A stretch of 5,023 nt of DNA from an uncultured Clostridia bacterium. Its GTDB lineage: Bacteria > Bacillota_I > Bacilli_A > RF39 > UBA660. Location: the NCBI GenBank assembly GCA_948433815.1, contig CAOJDZ010000067.1, positions 1 to 5,023 on the forward strand, given 5' to 3'. Positions 1 to 5,023 of this stretch are shown here, piece by piece; position 1 is the stretch's first letter; every line of letters begins with the position of its first letter. The notes beneath the pieces were generated by a model. It had not been told where the DNA came from. It saw only the letters and a program-made list of their open reading frames with translations, and did no database searches. A program made the position numbers and the translations under genes.

Positions 1-1295
1 TTGTCTGCGATTCCATCTTTTGGATTAGTGTCTAATTCTAATGTTACTGTACATGTTATATTTTCTTTTACGTTTTCTACAGTAAGTATTCCTGTATTTT
101 CATCTATTATGCATCCATTAGAAGTGATGGCTAAATTTAATGTATGGTCTATATCTGGTGTAATAGTAAATGTTTCGTTCATTCCATATTGAACATTTTT
201 TTCTATTTCATCTACACTACCACCTATAACATTTACTGTAACTTGGAAATATTCTTCATCATCATGTATTCCATTATTTTTTTCATCTTTATCAGGTGTA
301 TAGATTGCTTCATAAGTCATATCTCCTGTCACTACATTATTAGAACTAAATTCTTCACCATTTTCATCTATAAATTTATTAAATGTGTAGAATTCATCAG
401 CGTTAACTGTAGGAACAACTATATCTTTTAGAGTTTGGTTTATTAAAAGATTGTCATATGTTACTTCACCACTAAGTTGTCCATGTTCACCTTCAGTAAA
501 TGATAGTGTGTAACGTGGTTCAGTACTATCATCAATTTTATTATTGTTTATGTCTTCTACATATATAGTGATAATTACTCTATCACTTGTTACATTAGTA
601 TAGTCTCCGTCCCATCCTGTGAAAAGGTAACCATCATGTTCTTTAGTTTCTGGTAAATTAGCGGTTAAGCCTTCACGAACTCTTACAGACTCTATTATTT
701 CATTTGTTATAGTATCTAAGAATGTTACATTATAATAATTTACAGTTTCTATAACAGACGTATTTCTATAAACTGTATAAATAGTTATGTCTCTAGTAAT
801 ATTTGTGTATGATGCTGTCCATCCTGTAAATACTAGATTATCATGACTATTTGGTGTAGGTGCTAAAGCGTTTAAGCCTGTTAGCACAGTTTGCCTACTA
901 ATTATAGAACCATCAAAAGAATCTATAAATGTTACTGTATATCTTGCCTCTTCTCTATCATCTATTCCATTTTTGTTTTTGTCTTCTCCGTAAAGTGCTA
1001 CTACTTTAATATCTTCTGTAATATTTGTGAAATCAGTTATTTTTTTATCTCTGTTTTCATCAAGATACCAACCTAAAAATATCATTTCATCATGAGATGG
1101 ATCAGTTGGTACTTCTGCATCTTCACCAACTACTACTTTCTCACTTTTTAATTCTTCATTATTGTAACTATCTATAAAAGTTACATCTCTAGTTGCTACT
1201 TCTTGATTTTGGGGTGTTCCACCTGCGAATGTTATGAAAGTAAACATAACTGCTAAAAACACACCAAAAATTGTTATACGTTTTTTATTAAACAT
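1..1295 (-). CDS. Secreted InlB-repeat surface protein, 5' part (runs off the left edge)
   Basis: An open frame of 431 codons on the minus strand has no stop before the window edge, so the C-terminus is unseen. The ATG at 1295-1293 is preceded by AAGGAGTG (1309-1302) six bases upstream, which fixes the start. The N-terminus has a KKR cluster at residues 4-6, then a hydrophobic stretch (about 7-24) with a plausible cleavage after Ala24, so it looks like a Sec signal peptide. The rest consists of repeats resembling the Listeria-Bacteroides/InlB B-repeat family (VTFID...GW...NIT.DI...Y), at about 38-103, 119-177 and 188-247. Two divergent units follow, at about 262-333 and 350-421. Asp/Asn-rich linkers (DKNKNGIDD type) separate most units. 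Such repeats form small extracellular beta domains in cell-surface proteins, often adhesins. The ligand here is unknown, and any wall anchor such as LPXTG would lie outside the window. Surface location and secretion are well supported; an adhesive role is inference. Confidence 0.9.
   Translation of the reverse strand, partial: MFNKKRITIFGVFLAVMFTFITFAGGTPQNQEVATRDVTFIDSYNNEELKSEKVVVGEDAEVPTDPSHDEMIFLGWYLDENRDKKITDFTNITEDIKVVALYGEDKNKNGIDDREEARYTVTFIDSFDGSIISRQTVLTGLNALAPTPNSHDNLVFTGWTASYTNITRDITIYTVYRNTSVIETVNYYNVTFLDTITNEIIESVRVREGLTANLPETKEHDGYLFTGWDGDYTNVTSDRVIITIYVEDINNNKIDDSTEPRYTLSFTEGEHGQLSGEVTYDNLLINQTLKDIVVPTVNADEFYTFNKFIDENGEEFSSNNVVTGDMTYEAIYTPDKDEKNNGIHDDEEYFQVTVNVIGGSVDEIEKNVQYGMNETFTITPDIDHTLNLAITSNGCIIDENTGILTVENVKENITCTVTLELDTNPKDGIAD
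33..1184 (-). repeat. Five tandem InlB-like repeat units (protein level)
   Basis: The translated units begin with Val-Thr-Phe or a variant: VTFIDSY (residue 38), VTFIDSF (121), VTFLDTI (190), LSFTEGE (264) and VTVNVIG (352). The first three carry an aromatic-Leu/Thr-Gly-Trp core (FLGW, FTGW, FTGW) followed by NIT or NVT and a strand ending near Tyr. Units 2 and 3 are 69 residues apart. Unit 4 lacks the GW core and has VTGDMTYEAIY instead, like divergent InlB B-repeats. Unit 5 has Cys395 and Cys415 and ends ITCTVTL. The DNA of the units differs considerably, so this is an old duplication and not a recent DNA repeat. Confidence 0.8.
1224..1295 (-). other. Signal peptide coding segment
   Basis: Residues 1-24 have a positive n-region (Lys4, Lys5, Arg6), a hydrophobic core rich in Phe, Val, Ile and Leu, and the sequence ITFA before Gly25-Gly26. 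This fits type I signal peptidase with Ala24 at -1 and Thr22 at -3. There is no lipobox Cys, so a lipoprotein is unlikely. The exact cleavage site is inference. Confidence 0.75.
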
Positions 1296-1360
1296 ACAAT
1301 TCACTCCTTCCTATAAACATTTAATTCCTATATTAAGATTTAATGCTTAAAACTAACTTA

Positions 1361-1389
1361 ATTATACTACTAACTGAACAAATATTCAA
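1361..1389 (-). promoter_or_regulatory. Sigma-A type promoter of the InlB-repeat gene
   Basis: On the minus strand TTGAAT (1389-1384) and a perfect TATAAT (1366-1361) are separated by exactly 17 bases. The expected transcript start is near 1354, giving a leader of about 60 bases before the ATG at 1295. The promoter lies after the signal peptidase terminator, so the surface protein gene is probably its own transcription unit. Confidence 0.8.
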
Positions 1390-1414
1390 TATTCTAAAAT
1401 AAAACTGAAAATTT

Positions 1415-1441
1415 AAAAAAAAACAGGTTTAATTACCTGTT
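1415..1441 (-). terminator. Rho-independent terminator of the signal peptidase gene
   Basis: Read on the minus strand, AACAGGT (1441-1435) pairs perfectly with ACCTGTT (1428-1422) around a six-base loop. A run of nine Ts follows (1423-1415; the first two also close the stem). The stem begins inside the TAA stop codon of the signal peptidase gene (1442-1440), so there is essentially no 3' untranslated spacer. Confidence 0.88.
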
Positions 1442-1994
1442 ATAAAATTTTCCCTATTTTATTTAATGGCCATATTCTAAAAAATCCTTTTATATCACTT
1501 TTTTTAACTAATCCAAAAGAAGGGGTTCTACTGTCTTCTGATTCTGGTCTATTATCTCCTAATACTAGGTATTTATCTTCTGGAATTTTTCCATCAGGAC
1601 ATTCATTTTCTTTACATATGTCATCCATAGTAAATCCACTTGTTTTTATATTTTCTCCTAAAAAGGTCTCATTAAAAGGAACGTCATCTATGTATAGAAT
1701 GTTTTTTAGGTATTTTATTTCTTCTCCTGGTAAACCTATTACTCTTTTTACATATGATTTTCCATTTACTTTTAGAGTAACTATTTCATTTCTTTCTATG
1801 TCTTTAAAAAGGTAAGATAATTTTGAAACTAGTACTACATTTCCTTCTTCTAAAGTAGGCACCATTGAATTGCCTGCGATTGGTTGAAAAGATACGATGA
1901 ATACTAATATTATTAAAATAATAAGTATTCCAATTATATAGATAGAAGCATCTCTTAAAAATTCTTTTATCTCTCTAGTATCAAAAATTCTCAT
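1440..1994 (-). CDS. lepB: Type I signal peptidase
   Basis: This 184-residue membrane serine protease removes Sec and Tat signal peptides on the outer face of the cytoplasmic membrane. One transmembrane segment (about 17-36) follows a charged N-terminus, the usual single-span Gram-positive SipS form. The catalytic serine is Ser43 in GNSMVPTL. The general-base lysine is Lys83 in YVKRVIGLPGE. The conserved GDNR...S.DSR box is at 146-156, and the ending FRIWPLNKIG is typical. Length is normal for Bacillus-type enzymes. The ATG at 1994-1992 follows AAGGAGTG (2008-2000, with G at 2002 and 2000) at normal spacing. Small oddities are RNEIVTL, where many relatives have GDIVVF, and a Cys127-x4-Cys132 pair just before the last box. 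A secreted-protein gene lies downstream on the same strand, separated by a terminator. The enzyme class is certain; lepB or sipS naming is convention. Confidence 0.96.
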   Translation of the reverse strand: MRIFDTREIKEFLRDASIYIIGILIILIILVFIVSFQPIAGNSMVPTLEEGNVVLVSKLSYLFKDIERNEIVTLKVNGKSYVKRVIGLPGEEIKYLKNILYIDDVPFNETFLGENIKTSGFTMDDICKENECPDGKIPEDKYLVLGDNRPESEDSRTPSFGLVKKSDIKGFFRIWPLNKIGKIL

Positions 1995-2018
1995 TTTATC
2001 ACTCCTTTTAATCTAATT

Positions 2019-2050
2019 TATATACTACTATATTTTTATCTTAAATTAAA
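2019..2050 (-). promoter_or_regulatory. Possible promoter of the signal peptidase gene (weak)
   Basis: Upstream of the ribosome binding site the minus strand offers TATATA (2024-2019) and TATAGT (2032-2027) as -10 candidates. Neither has a good -35 at 17 bases; the closest for TATATA is TTTAAT (2050-2045) at 20 bases. A promoter must lie here or further up, because the opposite-strand gene begins at 2122. The exact element is uncertain. Confidence 0.3.
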
Positions 2051-2069
2051 GGAAATTATTCTTTTTTTC

Positions 2070-2097
2070 TTGATTTTTTTGAAAATATGTGTATAAT
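2070..2097 (+). promoter_or_regulatory. Promoter of the unknown 402-residue gene
   Basis: TTGATT (2070-2075) and a perfect TATAAT (2092-2097) are 16 bases apart. The expected transcript start is near 2104, about 18 bases before the ATG at 2122, so the leader is very short. The upstream side is rich in T runs. The promoter is divergent from the signal peptidase gene and shares its 127-base intergenic region. Confidence 0.75.
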
Positions 2098-2110
2098 ATA
2101 GTACTAATTT

Positions 2111-2116
2111 GGGGTG
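2111..2116 (+). promoter_or_regulatory. Ribosome binding site that decides the start at 2122
   Basis: GGGGTG can pair with the 16S anti-Shine-Dalgarno CACCUC with one G-U wobble, and it lies five bases before ATG 2122. It supports this ATG over the in-frame GTG at 2089, which overlaps the promoter -10 box. Confidence 0.7.
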
Positions 2117-2121
2117 GTTTT

Positions 2122-3330
2122 ATGAATACTCAAAGTGGGTATTTCTCTATTGTTTCTAATAGAATCGATGAACTTAGACAAGAATTATTACAAGTTAATA
2201 TTAAAGTAAGTGGATTAAAAAGAAATAAAAAGGAAAAGAAAAGTTATGAACTAGAGAGAGAATTTATTTTAAGAAAGATTAGTTATCTTGAAAAATTAAT
2301 TAATTTACCACTTTTTATGTACATAGATAGTTTATCTAATGAAGATATTAGTAGAATTCAAGGTAAAGGTAAAGTTTTAAGTAAAAGTGATTTAATAAAT
2401 TTATTTGGTTTAAGTGAAGTTAGTAGTAATTTTAGAAAGAGTAAGATTGTTACTATGGCTTATATTAAAGATAGTTTTATAAGTGATTATGATTTTATGA
2501 CTACCCTACTAGATTTACAGAGAAAAGGTTTTGATTTATCTAATAGAAAAAATGATTTATGTTCTAATCGTATTTTTGGTTTTCAATCTTTTAAAGAATT
2601 AAGTGATGCTGAGGTTAGGTTATATAATTCTTCAAGTGCTCTAGAGACAAAAGTTGGAGATTTAAGGCATGATTATGACGTGGAAACATTAATAGAGATT
2701 TATATGTATATTAAGAATCCTAATATGCATCTTAGTGAAGATTTCTATAAAAAACATGGTTCTAAAATAAATAATCCTAAATGCAAACATAATAAATTTT
2801 CTAGTTTTATTAGAAATAAATTTAATTTAAAAAGAAGTAAAAGTGAAGAAACATTTTTGAGTTCTTTAGTAGAAGCATATAAGAAAGATCCTAATATTCG
2901 TAATTTAGGATTAGAAAGTATTGACTTTAATACAGTTACAAAAGCTTCTTTAAAGGATTTATCTAGACAAGTAAAGAAACAAACTCTTTTAAAGCAAAAA
3001 GAATTTGCACAAAGAAGAAAAATTATTAGTGATAGTAGAACTAGAACTTTAAAAGAATTTCAAAAGTGTGATGAGAAAAAGAAAAAATTATTTACATCAT
3101 TTACTTTTATGTTACATTCTAAATCTAATTATGTTCCTAAAATTTTTGAAGAGCAGATGTGGAATGAACCTGATTTAAAAGAATCATTAATGAGAGAAGC
3201 ATGTTATCTTGAAGAGACAAGATTAACTGAGGAAATTTATAGACTTTTAAATAATGATAATAAAGTTATAGTTACAAATGAAGTTCAAGTTGATTTAGAA
3301 GACTTTGCTTTAAAAATGCAAGTTGCGTGA
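2122..3330 (+). CDS. Unknown 402-residue cytoplasmic protein, Lys-rich with N-terminal coiled coil
   Basis: I do not recognise this protein. The frame is clean and ends in TGA. I start it at ATG 2122; the same frame opens at GTG 2089, but that codon lies upstream of the expected transcript start. It has no signal peptide and no transmembrane segment. Residues about 10-60 are helical and charged with regularly spaced Leu/Ile, a likely coiled coil. LSKSDLINLFGLSE (86-99) could be a small helical domain. The middle (about 209-241) is very basic and contains KCKHNK and KRSK, which could bind nucleic acid, but I see no named fold. Residues about 276-323 form a second long charged helix. The tail (about 340-402) is more acidic, with the only Trp at 347. 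Codon use is AT-biased, with Arg almost always AGA and Ser often AGT, similar to its neighbours, so there is no clear sign of recent transfer. It is a single-gene unit with its own promoter and terminator, converging on uvrB. No function is proposed. Confidence 0.88.
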   Translation: MNTQSGYFSIVSNRIDELRQELLQVNIKVSGLKRNKKEKKSYELEREFILRKISYLEKLINLPLFMYIDSLSNEDISRIQGKGKVLSKSDLINLFGLSEVSSNFRKSKIVTMAYIKDSFISDYDFMTTLLDLQRKGFDLSNRKNDLCSNRIFGFQSFKELSDAEVRLYNSSSALETKVGDLRHDYDVETLIEIYMYIKNPNMHLSEDFYKKHGSKINNPKCKHNKFSSFIRNKFNLKRSKSEETFLSSLVEAYKKDPNIRNLGLESIDFNTVTKASLKDLSRQVKKQTLLKQKEFAQRRKIISDSRTRTLKEFQKCDEKKKKLFTSFTFMLHSKSNYVPKIFEEQMWNEPDLKESLMREACYLEETRLTEEIYRLLNNDNKVIVTNEVQVDLEDFALKMQVA

Positions 3331-3347
3331 GTCTTTTAGTTTAAAAG

Positions 3348-3376
3348 AACCTAGTTATGAAAACTTGGTTTTTTTT
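3348..3376 (+). terminator. Terminator between the unknown gene and uvrB, possibly bidirectional
   Basis: AACCTAGTT (3348-3356) pairs with AACTTGGTT (3362-3370) with one T-T mismatch around the loop ATGAA, followed by a run of Ts to 3376. This is a good rho-independent terminator for the + strand gene. Read on the minus strand, the same stem is followed by TTCTTTT, a weaker T-rich tail that could end uvrB transcripts. A small AT-only hairpin (TCTTTT 3332-3337 with AAAAGA 3343-3348) adjoins it. The convergent gap is only 52 bases, which favours a shared terminator. Confidence 0.8.
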
Positions 3377-3382
3377 CTTTCT

Positions 3383-5023
3383 TTAATCTTCTGTTTGAAG
3401 TTCAAATAATACATCTCTTAATTCCATTGCTCTTTCAAAGTCTAATTCACTTGCGGCTTTTTTCATTTCTATTTCGATATTCTTGATTAATTCTTTTTTG
3501 TCCGTTTTAGTCATTTTTTCTTTAGGTTTAGTTTTTTCTTCGTTGTTAGAGATTAAATCTCTTATTTCTTTTTTGATTGTTTGAGGAATAATTCCGTGCT
3601 CTTTATTATATGCTTCTTGTACAGTTCTTCTTCTTTCTGTTTCTTTTATAGCTTCTGTCATGGCTTCACTCATAACATCCGCGTACATTATTACTTTTCC
3701 ACTTGCATTTCTTGCGCATCTTCCTATAGTTTGAATTAAACTTCTTGTGCTTCTTAAGAAACCTTGTTTGTCAGCGTCCATTATTGCGATTAGGCTTACT
3801 TCTGGTATATCAATTCCTTCTCTTAGAAGGTTTATTCCCACTACTACATCTATTACACCTAAACGAAGATTTCTAATAATGTTCATTCTTTCTAGTGTTT
3901 TAATTTCATTGTGTAAGTATGTTACTTTTATACCTATTTCTTTTAAGTAGTTAGTTAATTCTTCAGCCATTCTAATAGTTAGTGTTGTTATTAAAACTCT
4001 TTCATTTTTCTTAATTCTTTCATTTATTTCGCCTATTAAATCATCTATTTGACCTTTAGTTTTTCTAACTTCGATGATTGGGTCTAATAGACCAGTTGGT
4101 CTTATTATTTGTTCTACTTTTTGATTATTTACTTTTTCTAGTTCATAGTCTCCTGGAGTTGCAGATACGTAAATTGCTTGATTGATTTTTCTTTCAAATT
4201 CCGGAAATTGTAAAGGTCTATTATCTAAAGCACTTGGTAAACGAAAGCCATAGTCCACTAATGTCATTTTTCTTTGTCTATCTCCATTATACATTCCTCT
4301 TACTTGTGGAAGTGTAACGTGAGATTCATCTACTACTAAAAGGTAATCGTCACTTGGAAAGAAGTCTAGTAATGTTGTTGGAGTTTCTCCCTCTTCTCTT
4401 AAAGAAATATGACGTGAATAGTTTTCGATACCATGACAGAAACCTGTTTCTCTTAGCATTTCTAAATCGTACATAGTTCTTTGTTTTAATCTTTCTTTTT
4501 CTACTATTTTACCTTCTTTATCTAATTCTTCTAGACGTTGAGCTAGTTCTTTTTCTATACGAGAGATAGCAAGTTTTAGTTTTTCATCGCTAGTTACAAA
4601 GTGAGATGCTGGGAAAATTGATACATTTTTCTTATCGTTTAGTATTACTCCAGTAAGTGTATCAAATTCGCTTATTCTTTCTACTTCGTCTCCAAACATT
4701 TCAATTCTTATTCCATTTTTTCTTTCATAAACTGGGATAATTTCTATAGTGTCTCCGTTAGCCCGGAATGTTCCTCTTTTAAAATCTAGTACACTTCTTT
4801 CATAAAGCATACTTACAAGTTTTTCAAGAACTTCATCTCTATCAATAGTATCTCCTACACTTATAGTAAGCATTTTATTTTTATATTCTTCTACTTCACC
4901 TATACCATAAATACATGAAACACTTGCGATTACTATTACATCATCTCTTTTTAATAAGGAACTTGTAGCAGCATGTCTTAATTCATCTATTTCATCGTTA
5001 ATTGAAGAATCTTTTTCAATGTA
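3383..5023 (-). CDS. uvrB: UvrABC excinuclease subunit B, N-terminus cut by the right edge
   Basis: UvrB is the damage-verifying helicase-like subunit of nucleotide excision repair. UvrA loads it at lesions, and it then recruits UvrC for incision. The frame stays open to 5023, giving 546 visible residues; the internal Met at 4873 is not the start. The fragment opens with [13 protein letters not shown], the family segment just after the beta-hairpin, so roughly 107 residues with the Walker A motif and most of the hairpin are missing. Visible landmarks are [10 protein letters not shown] (33-42), the DESH box (232-235) followed by [19 protein letters not shown] (287-291), [13 protein letters not shown] (396-408, motif V), QTIGRCARN (431-439, motif VI) and a C-terminal UVR domain (about 511-544) that contacts UvrC. 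The estimated full length, about 650, is normal. One oddity is Cys in motif VI where Ala is usual. No uvrA follows it here, although uvrB-uvrA pairs are common. The promoter lies outside the window. Confidence 0.98.
   Translation of the reverse strand, partial: YIEKDSSINDEIDELRHAATSSLLKRDDVIVIASVSCIYGIGEVEEYKNKMLTISVGDTIDRDEVLEKLVSMLYERSVLDFKRGTFRANGDTIEIIPVYERKNGIRIEMFGDEVERISEFDTLTGVILNDKKNVSIFPASHFVTSDEKLKLAISRIEKELAQRLEELDKEGKIVEKERLKQRTMYDLEMLRETGFCHGIENYSRHISLREEGETPTTLLDFFPSDDYLLVVDESHVTLPQVRGMYNGDRQRKMTLVDYGFRLPSALDNRPLQFPEFERKINQAIYVSATPGDYELEKVNNQKVEQIIRPTGLLDPIIEVRKTKGQIDDLIGEINERIKKNERVLITTLTIRMAEELTNYLKEIGIKVTYLHNEIKTLERMNIIRNLRLGVIDVVVGINLLREGIDIPEVSLIAIMDADKQGFLRSTRSLIQTIGRCARNASGKVIMYADVMSEAMTEAIKETERRRTVQEAYNKEHGIIPQTIKKEIRDLISNNEEKTKPKEKMTKTDKKELIKNIEIEMKKAASELDFERAMELRDVLFELQTED

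Noticed and set aside
1..431. Plus-strand open frames of 63 and 95 residues
   Set aside because: They lie opposite the continuous InlB-repeat coding frame, have no ribosome binding site of note and have Ile/Phe/Tyr/Cys-rich translations typical of antisense shadow.
891..1076. Plus-strand open frame of 61 residues
   Set aside because: Antisense to the surface protein repeats; low-complexity composition and no supporting start signals.
1296..1360. Riboswitch or structured leader before the surface protein gene
   Set aside because: The leader is only about 60 bases and AT-rich, with no convincing stem set or known riboswitch core.
1618..1815. Plus-strand open frame of 65 residues
   Set aside because: Antisense to the signal peptidase catalytic domain, which is clearly coding on the other strand.
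3328..3330. Mycoplasma-type code with TGA as Trp
   Set aside because: All Trp codons in the recognised proteins are TGG, and no TGA falls inside the conserved frames.
3747..3950. Plus-strand open frame of 67 residues
   Set aside because: Antisense to the conserved helicase motifs of uvrB.
4871..4873. ATG at 4873 as the start of uvrB
   Set aside because: The frame continues upstream to the window edge with conserved UvrB sequence (YIEKD, SVSCIYG), so this Met is internal.
1..5023. CRISPR array, insertion sequence, tRNA or toxin-antitoxin system
   Set aside because: No regularly spaced DNA repeats, transposase motifs, terminal inverted repeats or cloverleaf-like sequence were seen; apart from short gaps the window is filled by the four genes.

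Overview
The window is strongly AT-rich bacterial DNA. Several features suggest a low-GC Gram-positive bacterium of the Bacilli/Firmicutes type: AGGAGTG-like ribosome binding sites, sigma-A style promoters, a single-span Ser/Lys signal peptidase and a secreted InlB-repeat protein. Trp is written TGG, no open frame contains an internal TGA, and the + strand gene ends in TGA, so the standard bacterial code fits and the Mycoplasma code is not needed. An uncultured gut Bacilli lineage is plausible, but that is inference from protein style and not a species call.

Layout from left to right: (1) 1-1295, minus strand, the 5' part of a secreted surface protein. It has a signal peptide and then InlB/Listeria-Bacteroides-type repeats alternating with Asp/Asn-rich linkers, and it runs off the left edge without a stop. 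(2) 1296-1439, its promoter and leader, plus the terminator of the next gene. (3) 1440-1994, minus strand, a complete type I signal peptidase. (4) 1995-2121, a divergent promoter region. (5) 2122-3330, plus strand, a 402-residue protein I do not recognise, ending in a hairpin terminator. (6) 3383-5023, minus strand, uvrB (excinuclease subunit B) lacking about the first hundred residues because it runs off the right edge.

The signal peptidase and the secreted protein are same-strand neighbours. They are functionally compatible (processing enzyme and Sec-type substrate), but a terminator and a separate promoter between them argue for independent transcription. uvrB is housekeeping nucleotide excision repair and converges on the unknown gene. 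I see no mobile element, CRISPR array, tRNA or rRNA. I did not find a convincing new multi-gene system. The least explained items are the 402-residue protein and the repeat/linker architecture of the surface protein.
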